Notes: a model not told the origin generated them from the sequence alone. 64,000 nt of DNA from Myxococcus hansupus (GCF_000280925.3 NZ_CP012109.1:8638501-8702500); one strand, 5' to 3'. Positions 35,247 through 44,309 are shown, counted from the stretch's first letter. Made by a program: numbers and translations.

Positions 35247-37685
35247 GTTCCACGTGGAACACGAAGAGGCATGCACGCCGATGCTGAGCGGATGGCGTTG
35301 AGAGGTGCGCTCAACGCCTCGCCAGTTCCACGTGGAACACGAAGAGGTGCGCACTCCGAGGTGGAGTGGATGGCGTGGAGTGCGCGCGCTCAGCCTTGTG
35401 CCGGCGCCATGCGGAACACGAAGACGATGCGCGTGGCTCATGGGCGCGGGTGGTTGTGAGCACTGCCTCAGCCCTTCATGGGTTCCACGTGGAACACGAA
35501 GAGGTGAGCACTCCAAGGTGGAGCGGATGGCGTGAGGTGCCTGCGCTCATCTCGACCTGGGTTCCACGTGGAACACGAAGAAGCGAACTCGCCCACGCTG
35601 AACGGGCGATGGGCAGTGCGCGCCCATTCCCTCATGGTTCCACGTGGAACGCGAAGAGACACCCGCGCGCCCATGCCGAAGAACTGGTGTGGAGTGCTCG
35701 GGAACGAGCAGCGGCCCGTTCCACGTGGAACACGAAGAAGCGAACTCTCGCGTTGAACGAGCGGTGTGGAGTGCCTGTTCATCCCTTCCTTGGTTCCACG
35801 TGGAACGCGAAGAGGCACGCGCGTGTTCATGCCGCAGCGCCGGTGTGCAGTTCATGGCAACGGCCTTGGCCCGTTCCACGTGGAACACGAAGAGACGCGT
35901 GCGCTCATGCCGAAGAGTCGGTGTGGAGTGCGTGCGCATCCCTTCGTTGGTTCCACGTGGAACGCGAAGAGGCACGCGCGGGTTCATGCCGAAGAGTCGG
36001 TGTGGAGTGAGTGCCCATCCCTTCGTTGGTTCCACGTGGAACACGAAGAGACGCGTGCGCTCATGCCGAAGCGCCGGCGTGGAGTGCCGGCGCATCCCTT
36101 CCTTGGTTCCACGTGGAACACGAAGCGATGCGTGCGCTCATGCCGAGCAGTTGGTGTGGAGTGCGCGCCCATCCCTTCGTTGGTTCCACGTGGAACGCGA
36201 AGAACCGATGCATGCGCATGTTGAGCAGGTGCTTGGGGAACTCGCTCAACTCGACATCGGTTCCACGTGGAACACGAAGTGGTGTGCGCGCGATGCGTGG
36301 AGGCCACGTCGCTCATGCGACCGGGCCCTTCGGACGTTCCACGTGGAACGAGAAGAGGACTGGTGTTCGATGTCAGCGAGCGGTGGTTCTTGGCCGCATG
36401 CCCCGTTAGCGCTGGTTCCACGTGGAACACGAAGCGGCATTCCGCGGCACTTGGCGGTGGGTCGTGTTGGGGGCGTGCGCTCAACCCATCGCTGGTTCCA
36501 CGTGGAACACGGAGCGGCGTGCATGCGATGCGCGGACGCCGCGTCGCGCATGTGACCGAGCCTTTGGGCGTTCCACGTGGAACGTGAGGCATGCGCGTGG
36601 GCGTTGGCTGCGGATGGTGCTTGGGCGTGCGTTCAACCCATCGCTGGTTCCACGTGGAACACGAAGTCGGCTGCGCTTCTTGAAGCGAGCCACGGTGCGC
36701 ACGACCACGCCTTCGAGCGTTCCACGTGGAACGTGGACCGTCATGCGCGCGATGACGACGGGTGGTGCTTGAGCGTGTTGGCTCAGTGCTGGTTCCACGT
36801 GGAACGTGGAGACGCCATGCACGCGGTGGCGACGGGTGGTACTTGAGCGTGTCGAACTCAGCGCCGGTTCCACGTGGAACACGAAGTCATCGCGCACCAG
36901 CGCATGGAGGACGGCGGCAGGTGGCGGCTTCTGAGTTCATCGCCCGCTTCATGTGGAGGAGAGAAACCGTACGCGTGATGGCGGTGAGTGGTGCTTGGGT
37001 GCGTGGCGCCATCTCCGGTTCCACGTGGAACACGAAGCGACTCAGGCGCCTCAAGGTCGGGTGTGCCAGGTCTGGTGAGTCCATCGCTTGTTCCACGTGG
37101 AACGCACTGAGCCAGATGCACCAGGAGGGGGAGGGTGCTTGGGCGTGTGCTGGGCTCTGCGCTGGTGCCACGCGGATGGCGGCGAGCGCATGCCGCATCG
37201 AGCACATGCTCAGCCCATCGCCGGTTCCACCTGGAACGAGATGGCAGCGATGCGAGTGGGGGTGGTGAGTGCATGCCCGGCCCATCGCCAGTTCCACGTG
37301 AAACGCGAAGACGAAGAGGCGAGTGGATGACGTGAGCGCATGCTCAGTCCATCGTCAGTTCCACGTGGAACGCGAAGATGTCGATGCGCGCGGGCGGCGA
37401 GCGCATGCCGCATCGAGCACATGCTCAGCCCATCACCGGTTCCACCTGGAGCGAGATGGCAGCGATGCGAGTGGGGGTGGTGAGTGCATGCCCGGCCCAT
37501 CGCCAGTTCCACGTGGAACGCGAAGATGTCGATGCTCGCGGGCGGTGAGTGCATGCCGCATCGCGCGCATTCTCAGCCCATCATCGGGTTCAGGTGGAGC
37601 GGTTGATCAGGCCGCCACCAGTCCGCAGTTGGGCCTGAGCTTCGGTGGGCGCTTGCCGGCGTCCGTCGCCAGTTCCACGTGGAAC
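35247..37685. repeat. parS: Periodic parS array (centromere)
   Basis: Perfect GTTCCACGTGGAAC palindromes start at 35247, 35325, 35482, 35561, 35637, 35718, 35793, 35873, 35950, 36029, 36106, 36183, 36260, 36336, 36415, 36495, 36570, 36647, 36719, 36792, 36867, 37018, 37090, 37358, 37506 and 37672 (26 sites). One-mismatch sites are at 37224 (GTTCCACCTGGAAC) and 37291 (GTTCCACGTGAAAC); a two-mismatch site is at 37439. Decayed sites at 35404, 36946, 37165 and 37587 keep the spacing. Spacing is mostly 72-81 bp, and the DNA between sites is itself repeated: most are followed by (A/G)CGAAG and, in the centre, by GCCGAAGAG...GTGTGGAGTG. ParB bound here would nucleate the partition complex; parA/parB lie 3.3 kb to the right. 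Confidence 0.95.
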
Positions 37686-39532
37686 GCGAACGGCGGCGTG
37701 GAGTGCCTCAACGAGTTGGTTGGGGCGTCGTGCGCATGGGTACTTCGTTGTCATGGCCCACGTGAGCATGGGGACAGGCGCCGCATGTCGTGGACGGAGC
37801 CGACGCGATGGCGAGCTGTTCGAGGTCTCTACCCACGCGCACCCTCCACGTGGGGCATGGGGTCGACGTGTTCGTTCCAAGGGTTCGGCACGGGTTCTTC
37901 GCTCCGCTCCTTGGCGAACGGTCCGAGCAGGCCTTTGTGTGGACTGTCATGGCGGCGTTGCGATGCGTCCGCGGTCCCACGCGGAACGCGTGCTCGGCGA
38001 GGAGACCACTCCGCTAGGAAATGGAGGCGTTGCTCAGCGAGACCGCTCGGCATGGCGCCGGTGGAGGATGCGAAGACCTCGCGGGCGTTCGATGCGGTCT
38101 CCCCGGCCGAGTCTCCGGCATGTCCATGCAGAGGACTGTCTCCGTGGGCCCGGGCGCATCGTTGATGTCGAAGTGGCGGGTGCCCACCCGAGGGTGCTCG
38201 ATGCCCGTTCCACTTGGAGGGTGAACACGGCCGAACTCTGGCCGGGTGCATGGCCACTGCACGGCGATGGTGCACGTGGTGATGAGGTGGGCCAGCGCTG
38301 CGGAAGTGCGGGGCGCATCGCGGGCATGACTCAGCCTCGTTCGTACCCGCGAGTTCCGGCTCACATGCGCTTGTCCAGCAACAGCGACGAGACGCTCACC
38401 TCCCGACCCGTGTTCTTGGCGTGGGATGCGGCAGTTCGCGTGGACCGCGTACTCGAGACATCACGCATGGAAGCGCGGCATCGACATGTCGACTCGTGGA
38501 GCCGGTGGATTGGGACGGCCGACGCACGCGCTGCACTCAGCGCAGCCGGAATGAGTCGAGGCACGCCGAAGCAACGTGTCGACCCACGCTCCTGTTGGGC
38601 GAGGTGTCTCATCGCTCAGGCCGAGTGACTCACGCGCCCGCGTGGCAACGGATGCTCACGCGCTCCACACATCAGGGGTCGAACGCATCACCGCGCGAAC
38701 GCTTCAGGGATGCATGGCGTGGGGGCGGCTGAAGGGCAGGGAGTTGCGTGAGCGAACTCGGGTGCTGGGCGGTCGCTTCGGCTCACGATGAGGGGGCGCG
38801 AGAAGCCCGCGGTGGACTTGAGCCGTGAGGCGAAGCGCGCGGTCGAAGCGCTCAGACACGCCTCTCGGTGGGGCGTACTCAACGAGGACCTGTGCGGGTT
38901 CCTCGAGGGGCGGTCGGCTACAGCGGGACATGGGTTGCGGCCTCCACACCCAAACGGCACCTCGAACCGGGTGCTCATCATCTCCGCGAGGTTCAGGTGG
39001 CGATGGTGCTCATGCCGTGAACGGCGACCTCATGCTCCGCGCGCTTGGACTGGGGTCGGACCTCAAGGGACCACGCATCGCAGTTGGGGACCGGGGGCGG
39101 ACTCAATCGGCGTTCCGGGCCGCTCGACATTCGTTCGATACAGCAGAGGCGCTTCGCGGAAGTGGCTGCAACGTGACCAAGCGCCGTTCGTTCGAAGGTG
39201 CTGACGCTTCTGGTGACTCCGAATGCCGCATCGAGGTCGCAGCGGGTCTCTTGGTGGTGCGGGCGGTGTTTGGGTCGTGGTGCTCGTCATCGAACCGCGG
39301 AGCCGAACCTGCACGCCGCTCCATGGTGTCGAGACGTGCTCCTGGTGGTGCTCGCAGTGGTGGTGGCGCCCGGCTCGCGAGAGGCTTCGTGGAGTCGAAC
39401 CGTGCCGCGACATCGGCGCGCTTGGCGGGTGACGCACGATGACCGCTCGCTGCTGTGGGGCTTGTCCACGCTGCACCGGACGCGATGCTCTGGTGCGACC
39501 GCGCCCAAGCAGAGCGACGGCTGCGCGAACCG
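37686..39532. other. Non-coding or degenerate stretch right of the parS array
   Basis: Long open frames occur (e.g. around 37645-38628), but several frames are open at once, as expected from high GC, and none has recognisable motifs. Imperfect parS-like sites lie at 37974-37987 (GTCCCACGCGGAAC, two mismatches) and 38207-38220 (GTTCCACTTGGAGG, three mismatches). A GTTCAGGTGG at 38991 resembles the decayed site at 37587. No gene is supported. Confidence 0.5.
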
Positions 39533-39546
39533 GTTCCATGTGGAAC
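39533..39546. promoter_or_regulatory. parS: parS-like site, one mismatch
   Basis: GTTCCATGTGGAAC, differing from the consensus at one base, 1.9 kb right of the array and 1.4 kb from parA. Probably a weaker ParB site. Confidence 0.7.
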
Positions 39547-40214
39547 AGGGGCTCGCGCACCTGCAACATCGGAGAGCGGAGTTGCGCCCCTGCACGCCTC
39601 GCCGTTCTTCGCGGATGGAGACCGCGCCGGCGCTTCGGCTCGTGCCTGCTGGAGTTCGTGGGGCCGGTCCTGGTTCAGGCGCGTCGATGCTTCTCTCCAT
39701 GCGCGGGCTTCAACGGCCATGTCGTGAGCGCTCTCTCCGCATCGCCACTGCCGCGATGAAGGGCGGCACATCGGTCGAAGACGCATCGACCGCCCGGCTC
39801 CGGCGGCTGCCTCCCTACGAGGCGCCTTGAACGACAGCGGGTGGCCGCACTTCCGAACTCTGCGCTGAGCCTCAATCGTGACGCTGTGCCGCCATCGGGC
39901 CTCGTTGGGACCCGGAGCTTGGCGCACGTGGGTCGATGACGCCGAACCAACGCGGGCTCATCGATGCATCGGCACCGAACTTCGGGATGAGCGTCTCCGA
40001 TGCGCCGCAAGACTCCGTTCAAGGTCCATCGTCGAGAGCAGAGGACTGTCTCCAGAGAAGGGGGCGTGGGCCCTCCCTCACGTCGCGAGAGGCCTCAGCT
40101 CCGTCCGGATGCGCGGCATCGCTCAACCCGCATCCAGGGGCTGCTTGTCAGCGCTGGCGACACCCGGCCAGCACGGCCCAGTGTCCGGCTGGCGAGACCC
40201 GCCCAACTCACGTG
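39547..40214. other. Non-coding stretch
   Basis: No recognisable gene, repeat or site is seen. Open frames here lack strong third-position G/C and protein motifs. Confidence 0.4.
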
Positions 40215-40330
40215 ACGCTCCGCCACGCGCCGTGCACCCACTCCATCGGCGGACTCGCCAACCTTCCTCACGCTCCGCCACGCGCGGTGCACCCACCCCA
40301 TCGGCGGACTCGCCAACCTTCGTCACGCTG
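40215..40330. repeat. 55-bp direct tandem duplication
   Basis: ACGCTCCGCCACGCG starts at 40215 and 40270; the 55-bp copies share TCGGCGGACTCGCCAACCTT and differ at a few positions, and a third copy begins (CGTCACGCT) and decays after 40325. Confidence 0.85.
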
Positions 40331-40531
40331 CTGCCGCGTTCAGCGTGTCCGGAACCCCGCCGCCGTCACGGACACCTCGCGTGCATCCGGGACGCCGGCA
40401 CGAACTCGCGCGCACGCACCCCCCTGAAAACTGGCTCAAAGGTCCGCGGGCTCGTCGGCGGCCCCAAAGCGCTCCGCATTCCCTGGCCTCGAAAGGTGCC
40501 CGCCTGCTCGCCAGAAACCCCTGCGAGCACG

Positions 40532-40545
40532 GTTCCACGCGGAAC
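40532..40545. promoter_or_regulatory. parS: parS-like site, one mismatch, nearest to parA
   Basis: GTTCCACGCGGAAC, one mismatch from consensus, 450 bp upstream of parA. ParB binding here could contribute to autoregulation of the par operon. Confidence 0.7.
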
Positions 40546-40766
40546 AGGGGACCGCCGGAGCGCGGGCGCCACACGGCCGCTCGGGACACGAACGTCACGC
40601 TCGGAAGCCCGGAAAGCCGAGTCCAAACGCGGCCGCCTCACGGAAGCCACGGACACAGCGCCACACCGGAGCCCACGGGTGCGGACCGGCGGCTCGGCCG
40701 CATCATTATATAGGGGGCTGACGGCGGCCTTCCGGGGCCCCGTTCGACTGGCCCCGGGGCACATCG

Positions 40767-40784
40767 CCTCCTTATATAAGGAGG
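40767..40784. promoter_or_regulatory. 18-bp A/T-centred palindrome upstream of parA
   Basis: CCTCCTTATATAAGGAGG is a perfect 18-bp palindrome about 200 bp before the parA start. A related TTATATAGGGGG lies about 65 bp to its left (near 40706). In DNA this GC-rich such motifs stand out and may be promoter -10 elements or an operator for parAB. The role is inferred from position only. Confidence 0.45.
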
Positions 40785-40981
40785 GCAACCCCGGCAGCCC
40801 GGCCTCCCCCCAGTGACCCGCCGGGTCCCACGCGCTGCTTGAAGAGAGCAGGGAGGCAAGGGCCGCCGTGAATTTGATCCGATACCAAACCGCGTGCTAG
40901 CAGCGTGATCAGCGCGCAACCGTGCACTGCATCACGCGCGGGGCCCTGGCCAACGGCCGGGCAGAGAGAGGATGGGCCACC

Positions 40982-41773
40982 GTGGGTCGTATCATCTGCA
41001 TCTCCAACCAGAAGGGCGGCGTTGGGAAGACCACCACCGCCATCAACCTCGCGGCGAGTCTGGCCTCGGCGGAGCGTCGCACCCTGCTGGTGGACATGGA
41101 CCCACAGGGCAACGCCGGCAGCGGCCTGGGCATCAAGCAGGACAACATCACCGGCACCATCTACGAAGCGCTGCTCAATGACCGGCCCATCAAGGAGCTG
41201 CTCCACCCCACGGAGCTGCGCTACCTCCAGGTCGTGCCCGCCACGCCGGACCTCACCGGCGCCGAGGTCGAGCTCGTCAACCAGGACAACCGCGAGTTCC
41301 GTCTGCGCGACGCGCTCCGCCCGCTGGCCTCCGAGTACGACTACATCATCATCGACTGTCCGCCGTCGCTCGGCCTGCTGACGCTCAACGCGCTGGCCGC
41401 CGCGGACTCCGTCCTCATCCCGCTCCAGTGCGAGTACTACGCGCTGGAGGGACTCTCGCAGCTCACGCACACCATCGACCTGGTGAAGCAGGGCCTCAAC
41501 CCGGACCTGAAGATGGAGGGCATCCTGCTCACCATGTTCGACTCGCGGGCGAACATCGCCCACCAGGTCGTCGAGGAGGTGCGCGGGTACTTCAAGAAGC
41601 AGGTGTTCGAGGTCATCGTGCCGCGCAACGTGCGCCTGTCCGAGTGCCCCTCCTTCGGAAAGCCCATCATCCTGTACGACATCAAGTCGAAGGGTTGTGA
41701 AAGCTACCTCGCCCTCGGCCGCGAGCTGATGAAGCGGGACACCCCCAAGAGCCCTCGCCGGCGCGTGGCTTGA
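40982..41773 (+). CDS. parA: Chromosome partitioning ATPase ParA
   Basis: 263 residues from the GTG at 40982. A deviant Walker-type ATPase: QKGGVGKTTT (residues 10-19) with the signature Lys, LLVDMDPQGNA (Walker A'), YIIIDCPPSLG (Walker B). ATP-dimers bind DNA non-specifically, and ParB stimulates hydrolysis to drive segregation of parS-bound origins. GAGAGAGGAT precedes the chosen start; an in-frame GTG at 40922 would add 20 residues with little family support. First gene of parA-parB-bacM. Confidence 0.97.
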   Translation: MGRIICISNQKGGVGKTTTAINLAASLASAERRTLLVDMDPQGNAGSGLGIKQDNITGTIYEALLNDRPIKELLHPTELRYLQVVPATPDLTGAEVELVNQDNREFRLRDALRPLASEYDYIIIDCPPSLGLLTLNALAAADSVLIPLQCEYYALEGLSQLTHTIDLVKQGLNPDLKMEGILLTMFDSRANIAHQVVEEVRGYFKKQVFEVIVPRNVRLSECPSFGKPIILYDIKSKGCESYLALGRELMKRDTPKSPRRRVA

Positions 41774-41834
41774 GCCGCGCCCCTGTGGGCCATGGCCGCC
41801 GTGAGCGTGCTCGCGGCGGCGCTGGAGTCACGAC

Positions 41835-42728
41835 GTGGTGAAAGCAGACGCACAGAAGCGGGCCCTGGGACGCGGCCTGTCCGCCCTCATTCCCCAGGCG
41901 GGCGCGGGCGGTTCCGGCAAGGGCGGCGAGCAGGCCGCGAAGGCCGGCGTCCTCAAGCTCCCCATCGAGTCCATCCACCGCGACAAGGAACAGCCGCGCA
42001 CCTACTTCGACGAGGAGAAGCTCAAGGAGCTCTCCGACTCCATCAAGGCGCAGGGCGTGCTCCAGCCCATCCTCGTCCGCAAGGACGGTGACGGCTACCG
42101 CATCATCGCGGGCGAGCGCCGTTGGCGCGCGTCCCAGGCGGCCGGTCTCAAGGAAGTGCCCGCCATCGTCCGCGACGTGACGGAGGTCCAGGCCTTCGAA
42201 CTGGCGCTGGTGGAGAACCTCCAGCGCGCGGACCTGAACCCCATTGAAGAGGCGGAGGGCTACAAGCGCCTGGTGGAGGAGTTCAAGCTCACGCAAGAGC
42301 AGGTCAGCGTGCGCGTGGGCAAGGAGCGCTCCACGGTGGCCAACGCGCTGCGCCTGCTCGCGTTGCCCGCGGACGTGAAGGGCATGGTGGCGGACGGCAC
42401 GCTCAGCATGGGGCACGCGCGCGCCCTGCTGGGGGTTCCCCGGCTGCCGGAGCTCCAGAACCTGGCCAAGCAAGTCGCGGAGAAGAAGCTCTCCGTGCGT
42501 GACACGGAGCGGCTGGTCCAGCAGAGTCGCCCCAACGGGAAGAAGGACGCGGGCAAGGCGGCACCGAAGCAGAGCCCGCAGGTGAAGTCACTGGTGGAGG
42601 AGCTTCAACGGCGGCTGGGTACCAAGGTCCGGCTCACCGAACGAAGCCCCGGAAAGGGCACCATCGAGGTGGACTTCTTCTCGTACGATGACCTCGACCG
42701 GCTCTTGAAGCTTCTCAGGAAGGAGTAG
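41835..42728 (+). CDS. parB: Chromosome partitioning protein ParB
   Basis: 297 residues. The N terminus has the ParA-interacting patch (RALGRGLSALIP). The CTPase domain includes EQPRTYFDEEKLKELSDSIK, then GERRWRA (93-99) and ENLQRADLNPIEEA, the CTP-binding motifs that allow ParB clamps to load at parS and slide. The helix-turn-helix (LTQEQVSVRVGKERSTVANA) reads parS, and the C-terminal ~60 residues dimerise (VKSLVEELQRRLGTKVRL). Tandem GTGs at 41835 and 41838 are both possible starts. Its target array lies 3-7 kb upstream. Confidence 0.98.
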   Translation: MVKADAQKRALGRGLSALIPQAGAGGSGKGGEQAAKAGVLKLPIESIHRDKEQPRTYFDEEKLKELSDSIKAQGVLQPILVRKDGDGYRIIAGERRWRASQAAGLKEVPAIVRDVTEVQAFELALVENLQRADLNPIEEAEGYKRLVEEFKLTQEQVSVRVGKERSTVANALRLLALPADVKGMVADGTLSMGHARALLGVPRLPELQNLAKQVAEKKLSVRDTERLVQQSRPNGKKDAGKAAPKQSPQVKSLVEELQRRLGTKVRLTERSPGKGTIEVDFFSYDDLDRLLKLLRKE

Positions 42729-42731
42729 GAC

Positions 42732-43184
42732 GTGGCGCTCCTTGGCGGGAAAAAAGACGAAGCATCCAGCAAGCCTCTGTTCAGGCGGGAGGAGGAATCC
42801 GTGTCGCAGCGTTCTGGTGAGGTCCACACGCTCCTGGGCAAGGGGAGCGAGTTCGAAGGGAAGCTGACCTTCGAAGGGCAGGTCCGTATCGACGGCAAGT
42901 TCCAGGGGCAGATCATCACCAAGGACGTGCTCGTCATTGGAGATGGCGCCAAGGTCCAGGCTGAAATCCAGGCCGGCACCGTCATCATCAACGGCCAGGT
43001 CGAAGGCAACGTGAAGGCGACGCAGATCATCGAGCTGAAGACGCCCGGCCGCGTGAAGGGCAACCTCGAGACGCCGTCGCTGTCCATGGACCGCGGGGTC
43101 ATCTTCGAGGGCTCGCTGAAGATGGAGAACCTGGGCACCACTGGCGCCCGGCCTCCTCCGCCCCCGGGCAGCGAGAAGAAGTAG
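42732..43184 (+). CDS. bacM: Bactofilin BacM
   Basis: 150 residues. Residues ~30-130 are a bactofilin beta-helix: VHTLLGKGSEFEGKLTFEGQ, VRIDGKFQGQI, VLVIGDGAKVQAEIQAGTVI, INGQVEGNVKAT, RVKGNLETPSLSMDRGVIFEG. Bactofilins polymerise into nucleotide-free cytoskeletal filaments. The position directly behind parAB and the charged N terminus match Myxococcus BacM, which is known to support cell shape and to be N-terminally processed. GTG start three bases after the parB stop with AGGAGTAGG as ribosome site, so it is in the par operon. Confidence 0.9.
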   Translation: MALLGGKKDEASSKPLFRREEESVSQRSGEVHTLLGKGSEFEGKLTFEGQVRIDGKFQGQIITKDVLVIGDGAKVQAEIQAGTVIINGQVEGNVKATQIIELKTPGRVKGNLETPSLSMDRGVIFEGSLKMENLGTTGARPPPPPGSEKK

Positions 43185-43186
43185 GC

Positions 43187-43732
43187 GTGCAACACCGGAA
43201 GCACATGGCGCCAGCCGCATTGCTGGCGCTGACCCTCCTGGGCGGCTGCAAGGGCTGCAACCCGGATGGGGCTGCTTCCGGCTCCGGCGAGGGGAAGGAC
43301 CGCGCGTCCTCCCTTCGCTCGGGGGTGAAGGTGCCGCTGCCGGACGGCTGGTCCGCGCAGGTGGCGCCGGATGAGAGCTTCCAGGCGGGCCCGCCCGGCC
43401 GCCCCGTGCTGCGGGTGGACCTGAAGCGTGGGGACGGCGAGCAGATGCCCTCCGCGGACACCCTGGCCGACCGCGTCCGGGATGAGCTGAAGGACTTCGA
43501 GCTCTCCTTCGACCAGGAGGAATCCTCGGACCGCTACGCGCTGGTGCGCATCACCCTGGCGCCTCGGTTGGAGGATGGCGGCGTGGGCCAGGAGGCCCCG
43601 GGCTTCTTCGGCGCGCGGCGCGTGGACGGTGACTTGTTCCTCTGCGCCAGCCTCCCGGGGGCCTCGCCCGAGGAAGTGCGCCTGGCCACCGAGGCCTGCC
43701 GCGCCATCTCCGTTCAAGGCTCGCTGCCGTAG
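43187..43732 (+). CDS. Lipoprotein of unknown function
   Basis: 181 residues. A lipobox (LALTLLGGCKGC) puts the lipidated Cys near residue 23, so the protein is envelope-anchored. The mature part (KVPLPDGWSAQV ... VLRVDLKRGDGEQMPSADTLADRVR) resembles small secreted lipoproteins with an ApbE/LpqH-like beta core only loosely; no family is claimed. The GTG start lies two bases past the bacM stop, making it the fourth par-operon gene; an ATG at 43205 is an alternative start. Confidence 0.75.
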   Translation: MQHRKHMAPAALLALTLLGGCKGCNPDGAASGSGEGKDRASSLRSGVKVPLPDGWSAQVAPDESFQAGPPGRPVLRVDLKRGDGEQMPSADTLADRVRDELKDFELSFDQEESSDRYALVRITLAPRLEDGGVGQEAPGFFGARRVDGDLFLCASLPGASPEEVRLATEACRAISVQGSLP

Positions 43733-44004
43733 GGAATCACACACCGGGGCAGGACGTATGTCCGCGGGTGGATCCACGGGGGGCGAGCAGGCGTCCGTCA
43801 CGGGCGCGTGAACATCCCGCGCGGCTCAGGTGTCACATCGTTATGCATCCACGGTGCACTTCCGTGCATGCAACACCCGCATCCACGCTCGGGGGCTTCC
43901 CCTGGCCGTCACGAATCTTTAACCTTCACCTTCCCGGACTGCGTTGGGTGCCTGGTGGGACCCATCCAGGACCTCCACGCAGTGCCCTCGCAAGGAGTCC
44001 CCGC

Positions 44005-44196
44005 ATGTCGTTCTCCGGAATGCTCCCCCTCCAGCTCGCCACCGTGGACATCGCACCCGTCGGAGAGCAACTGATCGCCGTGGGCGGCCTCGTGGTCGCC
44101 GGGCTGGGGGCGCTCTGGGCCGCTTGGACGCGTCCGTCCCCGCAGCCGGTTCCCGTGCCCGTCCGCAGCGGGCCCCGCCGCAACCCGCGCCGCTGA
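44005..44196 (+). CDS. Small single-span membrane protein
   Basis: 63 residues: a short N terminus, one hydrophobic helix (LIAVGGLVVAGLGALWAAW) and a Pro/Arg-rich basic tail (VPVRSGPRRNPRR). AAGGAG lies eight bases before the ATG. The 272 bp gap from the lipoprotein gene (43733-44004) contains the only A/T-rich patch (AATCTTTAACC near 43915), a possible promoter. Function unknown. Confidence 0.65.
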   Translation: MSFSGMLPLQLATVDIAPVGEQLIAVGGLVVAGLGALWAAWTRPSPQPVPVPVRSGPRRNPRR

Positions 44197-44213
44197 ACCC
44201 CGGCGCCGTTCCA

Positions 44214-44280
44214 CGCCGTTTCCCCGCCGGGTGAAACGGCGAAGGGCGCGGAGGCGGGGAGAGTCCCCGCCCACGCGCCC
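44214..44280. terminator. Two adjacent hairpins between convergent genes
   Basis: CGCCGTTTC (44214-44222) pairs with GAAACGGCG (44233-44241). Immediately after, 44244-44260 pairs with 44264-44280 (17 bp, two mismatches, 3-base loop GAG). They separate the small membrane gene from egtD; no T-tract. Confidence 0.65.
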
Positions 44281-44309
44281 CTCTGAAGGAAGCGACTCCC
44301 GCCTCGCGC

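Noticed and set aside
35366..36900. Many overlapping long open frames in the parS array with repeated VPRGT or STWN-like peptides
   Set aside because: These peptides are just translations of GTTCCACGTGGAAC in different frames. Several frames on both strands are open at once, and there are no ribosome sites or protein motifs.
35247..37685. CRISPR array (regular repeats with spacers)
   Set aside because: The repeat is a 14-bp palindrome, the spacers are ~63 bp and similar to one another rather than unique, and no cas genes are present. It is a parS array.
37323..38628. Two long plus-strand open frames right of the parS array
   Set aside because: No known motifs, irregular third-position G/C and competing open frames in the same DNA. 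Probably chance frames in GC-rich non-coding DNA.
38788..39830. Open frames on both strands, one starting REKPAVDLSREAKRAVEALR
   Set aside because: The first ~60 residues look slightly protein-like, but the frame continues into low-complexity Arg/Ser/Pro sequence with no family match. Evidence is insufficient.
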